Shown: positions 9,401 to 20,791 of the stretch, in pieces
Layout: each line of letters begins with the position of its first letter
Numbering within the stretch: position 1 is the stretch's first letter
From: Bipolaris cookei
Taxonomy: Eukaryota > Ascomycota > Dothideomycetes > Pleosporales > Pleosporaceae
Length of the DNA: 64,000 bases
Direction of reading: 5' to 3'
Assembly (NCBI GenBank): GCA_002286855.1
Contig: NRSV01000032.1
Span: 1 to 64,000 of the forward strand
Translations under genes and position numbers: made by a program
The notes under the pieces: generated by a model
What the model was told of the DNA's origin: nothing
What the model saw: only the letters and a program-made list of their open reading frames with translations
Database searches by the model: none

Positions 9401-10044
9401 TTAAGTGCGATATACTGCGTTGATTCCAAGAATTGCAATACTCGCTGTTGTCGTGTTTTTTCTCCGTACTTAGATATCGCTGTATGCTATCGTAACAAAT
9501 TCGGCGCTATACCTAAGTAGTTAGCGGCTAAGAATAGCTGTGGTGCATGCTTGTAGCTTTCTAGAAGCCTCTACGACTAGATGCTCGGTCTCGCTGTTAC
9601 AACACGACTTTAACCACCGCCGTTTGCGCTGCCTGAAGATACCGATGCCGTCGCTCTACTAAGAAATGATGCCTCAGCACTGTGCTCATATCGGCCGTCC
9701 TCCGGCTAATAATTATTTAGGGTTTTCTTTCTAGTCAGTGTTACTTCTCCGCGAAGGTTGGTCCCTCCGTGACGGATATTAGATGAGTCAGCACTAAACA
9801 TAATTATAGTTTACCCTAGCAATAGCCCCCTAGCGATAGCTCTCTGAGCGCAGCCCCTTGTAGTACCGCCGGCTCCGTCATCTAAGATCTGGTAACATAG
9901 TAATACCCGGCCTAATCGCCAAAAACCTTTCTACAAGGCTGTTGGCACTAGCGCTTACTATGCTACTGTTGCACGCGTTGGTGCAGTGAACTGATGTGCA
10001 TTGTTTCTGCTATCTATCGCGTTGATTACTAAGTTCAATACCTA
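9401..10044. other. intergenic, no gene seen
   Basis: About 640 bp between the LINE fragment and the pogo element. No ORF of note and no further repeat recognised. Confidence 0.4.
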
Positions 10045-11876
10045 ACGTGCCCCACCAGTCACCGGCCGACACCAGTCACCGGCCACCCCACCCAACCTGA
10101 CCCGACGCTCTACACAACCACCACAATGCCGCGACAGCAACGCTCTGTAAAGACTGCTCGTGAAGGCAGACTTAATATTGCGATAGATTCAATTCAGAAA
10201 AACGTTATTTCTACACCTACTCGTGCTGCTACGTTATATACTATCCCTCGTACAACGCTTCGACGCCGTCTCCAAGGTAGTCTACCTAAGGCAGCTGCGA
10301 ACGCCCAGAAGCGGAAGCTATTACCTACTGAGGAGCAATCTCTTGTGCAATGGATCCTAGACCTTGATCGACGCGGTTTTCCGCCACATATTATTGACGT
10401 ACGACGAATGGCAGACGCTCTACTCGCTGCGCGTGGTCAAGATCCACCTCCACAACCTGTTGGCAAGAACTGGGTGTCGCGCTTTATTCAAGGTCAGCCA
10501 GAGCTTCAGACAAAGTGGACTAGAAGCTTTAGCAGTCAGCGCGCTCACTGCGAGGATCCTGCTGTGATTACAGCCTGGTTCAAGCTAGTAGAGGAGACGC
10601 GCCAGACGTACGGCGTCCTTGACCAGGATATCTACAACTTTGACGAGACTGGATTCGCAATGGGCGTCGCTGCAACGTCAAAAGTAGTCACTAGCGCTGA
10701 TAGAGTCGGCAGAGCAGTCGTCGTCCAGCCAGGGAATCGCGAGTGGGTGACAGCGATCGAGTGTATCTGCGCCTCAGGCTGGTGTCTACCACCGTTCGTG
10801 ATCCTCTCTGGTAAGGTCCACCAAAGTAGCTGGTACCGCGACCTCCCACAAGACTGGACTATCGGCGTCTCAGATAACGGCTGGACGACTGATGAGCTTG
10901 GCGTAGAGTGGGCGAAGCACTTCAACCAGCATACAGCCGCTCGTACAGCCGGAGTCTATCGTCTGCTTATCCTAGACGGCCATGGCAGCCACGCCACGCC
11001 AGAGTTTGATCAGTACTGCGCCGAGAACAAGATTATCACTCTCTGTATGCCGCCACATACGTCGCACCTCCTCCAGCCTCTTGACGTAAGCTGCTTCTCT
11101 CCACTAAAGCGCGCGTACGGACGTGAGGTTGAGGAGCTCGCCCGTCAAGGCGTCCACCATGTCGATAAGATAGACTTCCTCGCAGTCTATACACGGATCC
11201 GGCCGACAGTATTCACGCAGCAGAACATCCAAGCTGGCTTTCGGGCGACTGGGCTTCTCCCTTCTTGTCCAGCTCGTGTCCTATCGTCGCTTACTGTCGT
11301 TAGGACACCATCTCCACCACAGACAACTATAGACAACAACGCCACGATACAGGTAGAAACACCGCATACAGTAGCTCAGCTTCAGCAGCAGGCGAAGCTT
11401 CTTCAGGAACGACTCCATCGGCAGTCACAAAGCCCAACAAGCCAGCTTTTACGCCAGGTTATTAAAGGCTGTCAAATGGCGATGCAGTCAGCAACTATAC
11501 TTGCTGAAGAGAATAGGAAGCTACGTGCAGCTAACCAGCGTCAACAACAAAAGCAAGACCGGCGGCGTCAATATATTGCTTCTGGTGGAGTGCTCCAGGC
11601 TCAACAGGCTCAGCAGCTTACTGCAGAGGTAGAAAGGGTGGTCACGGAGGTAGAGCAGGGTGAGAGCAGTCAGCGACGACAGCGCGCGCCACCAACGTGC
11701 ACGAAGTGCCATATTCAAGGACACACTCGCACTTCGTGTAGAGCTAGATAGTAGATTATATCTCTTAATTTTATCTTATTTTGTTAAGTTGTTGTGGACC
11801 AATTGCGCAGAGCGTCGTGCTGGGTCTGATGGGGGTGGCCGGTGACTGGTGTCGGCCGGTGACTGGTGGGGCACGT
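10045..11876 (+). mobile_element. intact pogo/Fot1-like DNA transposon (copy 1)
   Basis: An 1832-bp element flanked by TA on both sides (10043-10044 and 11877-11878), as expected for Tc1/mariner-superfamily insertion. The terminal inverted repeats begin ACGTGCCCCACCAGTCACCG and match for about 45 bp. Each end carries two tandem 17-bp units of the form CACCAGTCACCGGCCGA. A single uninterrupted transposase gene fills the interior. Intact repeats, target duplication and ORF make this a candidate for a recently active or still active copy. Confidence 0.9.
10126..11751 (+). CDS. pogo/Fot1-like transposase, full length
   Basis: 541 aa. It catalyses cut-and-paste transposition of its element in the nucleus. 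The N-terminus (about 1-65) is a psq/brinker-type helix-turn-helix. Residues 65-130 form the CENPB-type helix-turn-helix (LPTEEQSLVQWILDLDRRGF and following). The DDE_1 catalytic core has Asp173 in NFDETGF, Asp284 in LLILDGHGSH and Asp320 in QPLDVSCFSPLK, giving DD35D spacing. The C-terminal part is Gln-rich with coiled-coil character, and the last residues hold a CCHC knuckle, CTKCHIQGHTRTSC (525-538). There is no intron or stop. Compared with the transposase at 37928-39568 the catalytic part is nearly identical, while residues 20-65 differ strongly. Confidence 0.92.
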   Translation: MPRQQRSVKTAREGRLNIAIDSIQKNVISTPTRAATLYTIPRTTLRRRLQGSLPKAAANAQKRKLLPTEEQSLVQWILDLDRRGFPPHIIDVRRMADALLAARGQDPPPQPVGKNWVSRFIQGQPELQTKWTRSFSSQRAHCEDPAVITAWFKLVEETRQTYGVLDQDIYNFDETGFAMGVAATSKVVTSADRVGRAVVVQPGNREWVTAIECICASGWCLPPFVILSGKVHQSSWYRDLPQDWTIGVSDNGWTTDELGVEWAKHFNQHTAARTAGVYRLLILDGHGSHATPEFDQYCAENKIITLCMPPHTSHLLQPLDVSCFSPLKRAYGREVEELARQGVHHVDKIDFLAVYTRIRPTVFTQQNIQAGFRATGLLPSCPARVLSSLTVVRTPSPPQTTIDNNATIQVETPHTVAQLQQQAKLLQERLHRQSQSPTSQLLRQVIKGCQMAMQSATILAEENRKLRAANQRQQQKQDRRRQYIASGGVLQAQQAQQLTAEVERVVTEVEQGESSQRRQRAPPTCTKCHIQGHTRTSCRAR

Positions 11877-11878
11877 TA

Positions 11879-12121
11879 ACGTGTTCCACCAGTAAGCGGC
11901 CCACCCCAGTAAGTGGCCCACCCCACCAAACTTAACCTGACATTCTGCGCAATTGATCCATAATAATNGAGCTAGATAGTAGATTATATCTCTTAATTTT
12001 ATCTTATTTTGTTAAGTTGTTGTGGACCAATTGCGCAGAGCGTCGTGCTGGGTCTGATGGGGGTGGCCGGTGACTGGTGTCGGCCGGTGACTGGTGTCGG
12101 CCGGTGACTGGTGGAGCACGT
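11879..12121. mobile_element. chimeric pogo element ends around an assembly N
   Basis: At 11879-11967 there is a transposon end beginning ACGTGTTCCACCAGTAAGCG with two 17-bp CCAGTAAG-type units, as in the elements at 31 and 38 kb. It shares the TA at 11877-11878 with copy 1. A single N stands at 11968. After it, 11969-12121 repeats the 3' end of copy 1 (from GAGCTAGATAGTAGATTATA) but with three, not two, CCGGTGACTGG units, ending ACGT before TA at 12122-12123. The N probably marks a collapsed or joined gap within further pogo copies, so order and distance here are unreliable. Confidence 0.7.
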
Positions 12122-12123
12122 TA

Positions 12124-12706
12124 ATCATTAGTTTATAGTAATACAGATCAATTATTGTCAAACCCCTGTTGTTATCGCGCACACCACTCTACCGAATCGC
12201 CAGACAAAACTCACTGCATACCTCGTAACTGCCTTGCCTTAACCCAGGCCAAGATATAGAAGTATATTGCAACTCCGTGTAACAAACAAGTCAAAAATCA
12301 GCTCGCCATAGGAACTGTCAGAGTTACCTATTTTATTTTAATCGCTTGTATTAACTGATACGGAGGGCTATCTGAAGTGACTAGATACAGTTGCTCTGAA
12401 ATTGGTTGCAGCAGTCAATCAAGGAGAAAATCTCAAGAAAGCTTCTTCGGCACTAAAACTTGAAAACTCCTTTCTGCAGTCTTGGAAAATAGAAAAGGAA
12501 TTAGGTTTGATACTAAATTGATCTTCATAAAATGTTATACACAAAGGGATATGGTTGGCTTAACATGTCTCACGCCTACGTCATTGCCTCCTTGTTCGTA
12601 CACGCGACCTCGCAGCTGATCTTGTTTATCTCAACTGGGGTACCCACCCATCTGGACTCCCCAGATTCCCAGAAAAAAAGCCCAAACTTCGATTACCCCT
12701 CTCACC
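12124..12706. promoter_or_regulatory. 5' region of the TOK1 gene
   Basis: Non-coding DNA between the transposon end and the first ATG of the channel gene. No ORF of interest and no specific site recognised. The transposon edge lies only about 580 bp upstream of the ATG, so element sequences could affect expression. Confidence 0.35.
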
Positions 12707-14834
12707 ATGAACGACCCCGGGCTAGACGAGCCGGCGCAAGAAGCCGCCCAGGATGTCGAAAATAAAATGCGGGCCGAAGATGAGCAGGCTGAGCGCGAGG
12801 AACGGCAGTATCTTGATCCAAGTTATGTAGCCAGTATTATTATAACTACGTAGTCATTGTTTAGTTTAGGCTAATAAAGTAAACAGTCGATGGTGGTTTG
12901 CATCTACAGCAAGTCCACTCATAGCAGGAACCTTTGGCCCAATTGCAAACGGCATGTCCATCTGCGCCTTGGTTGAGAAGTGGCGCGTATATATCCCACC
13001 CGGCAGCGACGAGGCCCATGGAACCAAAATCGCAGACCCAAAATGGCTCATTGCAGTGAACTCGGTATCTCTCGTTTTTGCTCTATCGGCGAATATCAGT
13101 CTACTGCTCAACATGTCGAGAAGACTCAAATTCGCTATTGCACAGCCCATTACCGTCATAGGGTTTTACATGGCTAGCTTTCTGCTCATAGCGCTGGTTG
13201 GAGTCGCTTCGTCGTCGGTCTTTCGTATTCAGCCTATGCAACAACATGCGCTGAGTCAGGCTTTTTACTATGCGATCATGGCGGCTGGGGTCTACTTCAT
13301 CATCGCGTCTTTGATGATGTTTACTGCGTTTGGAGCGTACACTGGGCATTATGATCGCGAGTTCCGACTCACAGCTAGCCAGCGGACGCTGATGCTGCAG
13401 ACCATTGCTTTTGTATGTTATCTTCTTATCGGAGCCTTGATTTTTTCTTACGTGGAGAACTGGGCGTTTTTGGACGCAGTCTTCTGGGCTAACTTCACAT
13501 TGCTTACCATGGGATTCGGTGGAGAGTTTGTGCCAAAAACGCATACTGGCCGCTCTTTGTTGATTCCATACGCCATCGGAGGGCTAGTAACGGTGGGTCT
13601 GGTAATCGGATCCATTAGGTCGCTTGTGCTCGAGCATGGGAAACAAAAAATGACGGCTCGGTTCACAGAAATCAAGAGACAGAAGGTGCTTGAATCTATT
13701 GATGAGGAAACAAAGACGATACGTGTTTCCCTCTTCGAAAAGGTGATGTTTTCCTCAAAGGGGCTGAAGGAATCGCAAAGACGTGAGCAAGAGTTTCGCG
13801 TTATGCGACGCGTGCAAGAATTGTCTGAAAGGAAGAGAAGGTATACTGCCTTAGCGCTATCAACAGCAGCGGCTTTGTTGCTCTGGTTCATGGGAGCTCT
13901 GGTGTTCTGGTACTCAGAAGAGCCACAAGGATTCTCCTACTTTGTCTCCCTCTACTACGCATACGTATCGCTCCTGACAATCGGTTACGGGGACTACATC
14001 GTCCAAAGTAATGCTGGCAAAGCCTTCATGGTATTTTGGAGCTTAGTTGCGGTTCCCACCCTTACTATCCTCATCTCCAATATGGGCGACACGGTCATCA
14101 AAGCTTTCAAAGACTTTACAATCTGGCTTGGCTCCCTCACTGTCTTACCCAATGAAGAAGGATTAAGTGCTGCCCTCAAAGTGGGATGGACAAGAATCAA
14201 GAAGGGCAAGTGGAGCAAGGAAGCCTACCAAGACGATTCTGCTAGTGAACACAAGCACTACACCCAAGACCGACTAACGACATACGCCGAAGAAGCAGAC
14301 TTTGGAGACAAAGAAAAGGAAGCAAGTCAATACGACGACGATCCCGAATTAGACACCCACTTCTACCATTACATCCTCGCAAAAGAAATCCACAATCTCA
14401 TAAAAGATCTCGAGACAGAACCATCCAAGCAATACGAATACCACGAATGGGAATATTACTTGCGTTTAATCGGCCAAAGCGAGAGCGACGCTTCGTACCA
14501 CCGACAGCCCCACGCTCATACCCACTGCGATGACGGCGAAGCCCCTGATATCGGGTCCGCAGGCGATAACGGGCAACAGCGCTGGAGCTGGCTTGGCCTC
14601 CGTAGTCCGCTCATGGGCAACGTGTCTGAACCCCAGTGGCTGCTTCAGAGATTGACTACAACGCTTGAGACGGCAATGCTTAGGATGAGTTTTGTGGATA
14701 GCAAGGCTAGGAGGGCGAAACCACCTGTTTCGTTACGAGAATTGAGGGGTTCCGGTGGGGGGAAGGTGTCGCAGGAGATGAAGGGGAACATAGGTTTTGA
14801 GGGGCGGGGGGAAGAGAAGGATTCTGCGCGTTGA
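12707..14834 (+). CDS. TOK1: TOK1-family outward-rectifying two-pore potassium channel
   Basis: Plasma-membrane K+ channel with the fungal 8-TM, two-pore layout. Exon 1 starts at ATG 12707 (MNDPGLDEPAQEAAQDVENK) and ends near 12821. Exon 2 begins between 12880 and 12887, and runs without interruption to 14834. The joined protein reads into RWWFASTASPLIAGTFGPIA, typical of the first TM region, and has about 687-689 aa. Pore 1 is FTLLTMGFGGEF, a relaxed signature. Pore 2 is VSLLTIGYGD, a canonical filter. The cytosolic C-terminus is long and acidic. The intron boundary is unclear: the frame that keeps PSRWW would need a TT donor, while a GT donor (GTTATG) with the acceptor AAG at 12879 gives PINSRWW. 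It is convergent with the RS-rich gene, 155 bp apart. Confidence 0.9.
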
Positions 14835-14989
14835 AGGGATGGAAAACGATACTTGTATAGACATGCTGGCAGATACATACTTGTATAAACTTTTAACCAC
14901 TGAATCCGAGTCGTAATGTGTTACTAAATATATACAGATGAAGCGGTCTTCGCATGGCCAACAGAGCAGACTCGTCCTTTGCAAACTAC

Positions 14990-16312
14990 CTACTTTAATC
15001 GTCCAAAATCGGCCTTCAGCTCAACATCTCCCTCATCATCGAGCACCTTGCCTCGATCCCACTCTCTAGCCTCTCCTCTTCCTTTCCAAACTACATCCTC
15101 CTCATTCTGTCCTTCGCCTCTTTCCCACCTCCTCACCTGCTCGTCTGTGAATCCCGCAGACTTGAGACGTTCGGCGCCCTGTTGCTTCCAGCGTGCGCGG
15201 TCACGCAGCGCCTCTATGGCATCGCCCCAGTCGTCTTCGTTGTCGGAGTCTGCACAAACGTCGACTTTAGGGTCGTAGGTAGACGAGAAACGTGATTCAA
15301 TACCCATCGAGTTTGGTTTGAAAGCACCGCGGCCTTTGGAGCGTACTATGGGTTCGGAAGGTGGCGGAAGCGGGCCGATAATAGCTTCGAGAGGGTCGGA
15401 ATCAGAAGCTGGGGAAGTGGCATGTCTTTTGGAGCTTGGACAGTCTTTTTCCCGGTCAGATCTACGTTCGGAGCTTTTTTCGGTGTCTCTAGGAGAGCAG
15501 CCTCTATGTTTGCGCCGTTTTTCATGCCGATCGTAGTGTCGAGGTGGTGGTGATCGGGATTGTGAAGTTGTACCAGAGTATGACCTTCGTCTTCTGTGAC
15601 TGCGCTCTTTGCGGTCTCTTCTCCGTGACCTCCGGTCGTCATCAGAGTCGCTTCCTTTGTGCCTGTGAGCCTTGTCGTGAGGTGACCTTGACCGTCTATG
15701 TTTCCGCCGAGAAGAATCCATCTCGTCATCACTGTCGTATCTCCTTTTATGGCGCTTTCTGTCTCGGTGTCGGTGGGGCGAAGTATTCTTGGAAGATTCT
15801 CGTTCCTTGCTTCTTCGCCGTCTCCTATGCCTATCTTCGTCCTCACTATGGTCACGCCGTCTATCAGAGTGTGTTTTTGCGAAGCCATCATCCCCTGGGA
15901 CTGGAGTCAATCTTCCCGGAGCCCTTCTTTCTTGCTCTTCTTCATGGTGCATATCTCTTCTTTTGCGCTCGCGGTTCATCGTCCTCAGTCGCGCACAAGA
16001 CTCTTCCGCCTCTTTCGCAAGTAGCGCTGCATTGTGGCGGTCGGTTTGACGGATGATGTTTCGTAAGAAGTTCTTGTTCGGTTTTGGGGCGCCAAAATTT
16101 GCTCTGAGGCAAATTAGCATTAACTACCTGAATAGAGAGTGTTGCTGTACTTTCAACGCTCATATAACGCCATGACTGGTACACAGGCTTGGAACGCACC
16201 TCCTTGGGTTGAAGGCATCGATGCCGACAAGCTCATATTTCTTTGTTGCGTTCTTTGCGTCTTGCTTCAGTAGCTCTGCGACATATTCGTCGTCGTCTAG
16301 GTTCTTCGCCAT
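14990..16312 (-). CDS. RS/RD-rich nuclear protein, probable splicing-associated factor
   Basis: Two exons: 16312-16200 and 16103-14990, with a 96-bp intron (donor GTGCGT, acceptor CTCAG). The joined start reads MAKNLDDDEYVAELLKQDAK, then AFNPRRANFGAPKPNKNFLR. Total is about 408 aa. The N-terminal block NFLRNIIRQTDRHNAALLAKE resembles the short conserved block of NKAPD1-like proteins, which is a tentative memory match. The middle is dense in Arg-Ser, Arg-Asp and His dipeptides. The C-terminal region has DPLEAIIGPLPPPSEPIVRS and WGDAIEALRDRARWKQQGAE, and ends in DFGRLK. RS-rich proteins usually sit in nuclear speckles and act in pre-mRNA processing. It is divergent from the Sos7 gene with a 220-bp shared promoter. 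Confidence 0.75.
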
Positions 16313-16532
16313 GATTCGTGGTGCTCTTTACGGCCAGAAAAGGGCAAGGATTGCTAAAGATCAAAGCTCCTGAGATGCTTGGAGAATGATGTGCGATCAT
16401 TCCAACGAACGACACTAGTCTGCATGCGGTAACTGCCGCGGGGAAATCTGCTCTTAAATGCTAGCTGCGACTGTCACCAAAACAAACACTTGAATTCCTT
16501 CATACTCCAAAACACAGAATATAGCAAGCAAA

Positions 16533-17447
16533 ATGGGCCCCAAAAGAAAGTCTGCGGTTCCGACACCAGCATCAGCTTTGGAACAGTTACAGCAATCACA
16601 GTCACTCAAGCTTCTATCCATTGCGGAGACACTGGCTCCAAAAGATCTCCCTCAAACTGGAAAGAAGCGCAACTCTGCAGCATCTGAGGATAGCGAACAG
16701 AACAGCGACACACATCCTGCAGCCCTAGAAGCTGATTTGTTACATTACAAAGTATGCAGGGTCTGAGAACAGGTCTTGAGTCAGGACTAATCACGACGAC
16801 AGGAACTATTCAGCAAACTCCGCTTCAGTTATGTCGAACAAGTCACTAAAGAAAAGTTCTTGCGCAGCATCACTGAGAGCCCGCCTCGTCTCGTTGACGC
16901 CCACGAGAACGATGAGAAGGAGAAGGAGATACTTGGCCTGAAAGCAGAGCTCAAGAAGCGCAAGTTGGAGGTGGCTGACATCTTGAAGCAGTTGGAGGAC
17001 AAGGGCAAGGAGCTCGCAATACGCTACGAGGGCGTGCAATTACGGACGCAACAGCTTGAGTCTCTTCCAGCCGAAATCGAATGGCTGGAGGCGAACATTA
17101 AACGGTTGAAGCACGAACAAGCGCCAGCCTCAACCAATCCCGAGCTTGCTCTTCCGCTTCCTGAGACTCAGCAAGTGCTCAGCGAACGAGAGGCAGAGCT
17201 TGCAGCTCTCAACGCACAGATTGCCAGTCTCCAGGCCACCATTCCGAACCGAAGCAGAGATTTAGAGAAGCTGGAGCGTGAGCTGAGGCCACTGGAGACG
17301 CAAAAGCAGGGAACGGTAGCGGCGGCCAGAGAAGCTCAGAGGAGGAGGGAAGAGGGCGGTGGTATAGGGGACGAATTGGAGGAGCGAGGTAGGTGGCTCC
17401 GCGCATCTGAAAAGGCGCTAAAGGAAATGCTAGAGGTAGAGGGGTGA
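16533..17447 (+). CDS. sos7: kinetochore protein Sos7
   Basis: Two exons, 16533-16751 and 16803-17447, with a 51-bp intron (GTATGC..CTAATC..ACAG). The product is 287 aa. The joined sequence LLHYKELFSKLRFSYVEQVT, followed by KEKFLRSI, is the characteristic N-terminal block of Sos7 (Kre28/Zwint-like), partner of Spc7/KNL1 at the outer kinetochore. After it the protein is almost entirely coiled coil (EKEKEILGLKAELKKRKLEV and following). Length fits the family. The Ser-rich first 60 residues are probably disordered. There is no sign of transfer; codon use looks like the flanking core genes. Confidence 0.85.
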
Positions 17448-18330
17448 GGATTTCACAAGCAAGCATGGGATTGGCGTGACTGTTGGCGTTATGGGTGTAG
17501 GGACACGGGACGGGCACTCGAGATACCACTGGTTTGAAAGTTGATTTTGTCTTTTTTTCGTACTAGCATCGTTGTCGAACAGCCCTGTCGCTCGAGTATT
17601 CAATAAAGCAGCTGGTGAACGGGTGTGGTGACTGCAGATGCAGCTGCAACGACATCATCATAGTAGCGGCTCGCCTCATTGCCAGCGCATCGCGCACCAA
17701 GGGCGGCCATGGGGGCTAAAGCATCTCGGGAGCCGGGTCGTCGCTTGGAACGGTAATCAGGCGGCTGGGGCAGGGGCGGCTGGGCGTTGTGATTGGCCGG
17801 CCCCAGCCACTCACCGCTATGCACCTATCGATTACGTTGCCCGGCCAAAAAACTCATAAACATGGGTGCGGCTGGGCCCGACGGTCTCGTCGAGCTGGCT
17901 GCTACCGCTTCCCATGTCCCAGGACACCTGCAGCTCTCCAGAAACATTTCTGTTAAACCCTAACCGCATACCCGGAGACCCTTTGTGTAGTGCTCGACCT
18001 CGACTCTCGCTCACCAACGCGAGCTGACGTTCACCCCACCAACGCGAGCTGTCCACCCGGACACGCTCAGAACCCAACTCCTCAGGCCCCAACCAGCCTC
18101 CGCATTTTGACGGCGCGAAGCTTCCTTCGCTCCCCTTACGCTTGTAACGACGTCACGACAATTTGCTTCCCGTTCATTGCTACATGCGCGCATTGTTATA
18201 GCGACGATCCAATCTTTTTTTTTGTCGTTGAAGCCGCCCACAGTCGGTAGCTTTCGTATCCATCATCACGGCCCCATCAGACCGTTGGACCGTCTAATTG
18301 ACCCTTGACTCGAGGAATCTGCCTGGCACC
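17448..18330. other. intergenic, promoter of the cytochrome b561-type gene
   Basis: About 880 bp. The ORFs here lack protein features. It holds the 3' flank of sos7 and the upstream region of the next gene. No repeat or specific motif identified. Confidence 0.4.
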
Positions 18331-20791
18331 ATGTCCAATGGACTCTCGGACCCAGGGACGAGTGTCTACTCGTCGGGCTCCATGCATGTCGGAGACGGAA
18401 CATGGGACTCGCAGCGCAACACGTTTTTGCTCCCCAATCTGCAGGGACTGAACTTTGAGACAACGCGCTTGAATGGTACGAATAGTATGCTATCAGACAT
18501 GGCGACGAAGCTAACCTTTTAGGCATGGGCAATCGCTTTCGTAACATGCCTGGTTACAAGGCCCTCATTACCGCTCACGGCGTACTGGCAGTAGTTACCT
18601 TCTTATTCGTAATCCCTGCTGCCATTTTTATGGCCAGCTTCTACCACCGGAACCCGCGTACTGCCTTGCGATTCCACATCTGGCTGCAGGTCTCCGCGGT
18701 ACTCCTCTCGACCGCTGCCATTGTCTGTGCCTTCCAAGCCGTGGGTCTTGAGAGGTCTCTAACCAACCCACATCATGGCATCGGCGTAGGCTTATATACT
18801 CTTGTCGTCGTTCAAGCCTTTGGTGGCTCGGTTATCCACAGACTAGAAAAAGGCAAGGAGAGATACAAGATTCCTCTTACGCTCATGGTATGCATAGAAC
18901 AGACAGTAGCATAACTCATTACTGACACCTGCAGATCCACCAATGGCTAGGACGAGCCATTGCACTGCTCGGAATTGCGCAGATTCCACTAGGTCTAACA
19001 TTGTACGGATCACCATTGGTTCTGTTTATACTCTTCGCCGTCTGGACATTTATCCTTGTGATACTCTACTTTATCCTGTCGTACAGGAGCCAGCCAGAGT
19101 TGGACTTTGACGATCGTAGCACTTATATAACCGATCGCTCGTACAGTACCAGACGCAGTCGCCGAAGCAGGGGCCCAGGTATGGGCAGAGTTGCAGCAGC
19201 AGGAGCAGCAGGAGCAGGTTTAGCTGCATTGGGTTCAAGAAGATCTCGAAGCCGGACTCGCAGCAGACACGGTGGAACAGTCCTTAGCTCCCGACCCGGT
19301 TCTCGGTCCCGAAGGGATTCCCGCTCTCGTGTCACCGCTTCTGACTTTACGGAGTCTTACCTGAGCGATGAGAAATACGGTGCCGACCGCAACAAAGGAA
19401 GTACTTGGAAAGATCGCATTCTCGGAGCTGGAGCTGCCGTTGGAGGCATTTTCGCTGTCAAAAAGCTATTTAACCGTAAAGAAAAGCGTCCTCCAACTGA
19501 GACCGGAAGTGATTTCAGCTACAGCCGCGGATTGGGACCTTCTGAAGTCACTCAGACCGACATTTCAAGGCTAGAAGAAGGACGCGCCCCTGGATCTCCA
19601 GCAAATCGTAGAGACGACTGGCGTCGTGTCGAGGAACGTGATACCCAAGTGTCGGCAATGACTGGAAGCAACCTACGACCGAACCATCGCCAAACGAGAA
19701 GTGTGACATCTATAGACTCTTTCGATAGTCGGACCAGCTTCAGCGACGAGACCGACATGAGGCCCAAGGATCGTTCTTACGGGCTGAAGGAGGGAGTTGC
19801 TGCTCTTGGTGTATTCGGCTTCCTCAAGCACTCTCTGAGCAAACGCAGCAAGAAGAGGGAGGACGAGCATGTGGAAGAAATGAGGGAGCAAGACTTGGAA
19901 GAAGAACGCATCGCTCGCATGAACAGCCAACGCCGCAAAAAGTACGGTGCTGACAGCACTCCCCCGCGCAGGGGCGGACGACCTCCATCGACTATACTTT
20001 CAGACAGCGATATGACCGGCATCACACCCTCCGTAGCCCGTCCGCCCATGGAATCTACCGTCACGCCATCAGTGAACCCTCATCGACCCCCTCGTGCTGG
20101 CGTCTACAGTGTCTTGTCGGACTCTGGATCAGAAGCTTATGACTCCCCTGGAGGCCGTCATCATCAACGACGTCGCACTGCGGGCGACGCAGCTGGTGGA
20201 GGCACAGTCATCTCAGCAGCTTCGCCATCCAAGCATCGACGCCGAGGTAGTAGAGACGATGTTGCATCTCCCCCTGTATCCGTCAAAGTCAAGATGCACA
20301 ACGACGGACGTCATGTTACTTTGCGACGACTCAATGAAGAGGAGGCAGCCGCAGAGCGCGAAGCAAGGAAAAGGGATCGTCAACGAAAGAACCGCGCTGG
20401 AAGTGTTAGTTCATTGAGTGGTATCGGGGGCGACCGCTGGCGCAGGACTGAAGCCATGGAAGCGGCGCAGGCACAGGAGATGGCACAACAAGCCGGTATA
20501 CCTCCTCCACCCCCAATGCCTAGCTCAACACCTCTGCGCATGCCCGAGGCTACCATTCCCCCACCTCCCGCCGGCCCATCCGCAGCTTATGACCAACCCG
20601 GGCCCAGCAATCTTTCTCCACCTCCAATGCCAGGTGCGGTAGATACTGTCCTAAGCAGTCCTCCGGGCACTCAAATCCACGGCACCGAGACGGACCTTAG
20701 CAACTATGACACCAACAGGCGTAGACGGAGAGCAGAAAGAGCTCAGGCCAAACAGGCTAGGCTAGGCGGAAGTCGGGTTGAGTTCTCCTAA
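18331..20791 (+). CDS. cytochrome b561-domain membrane protein with long Ser/Arg-rich tail
   Basis: Three exons: 18331-18475, 18523-18887 and 18935-20791, with introns of 47 and 47 bp. The product is about 788 aa. Five hydrophobic segments lie between residues 60 and 220. Four positioned histidines match the b561 heme ligands: His67 (ITAHGVL), His100 (LRFHIWL), His132/133 (NPHHGIG) and His172 (IHQWLGR). The remaining 560 residues are disordered, rich in RS, Pro and charged segments, with clusters such as SSRPGSRSRRDSRSR. Such proteins move electrons across membranes, but the partner here is unknown. The short pre-domain exon is Ser/Gly-rich and has no signal peptide. Confidence 0.8.

Noticed and set aside
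10045..12121. Tandem 17-bp repeats as a CRISPR-like array
   Set aside because: No spacers; the units are subterminal transposon repeats in a eukaryotic genome.
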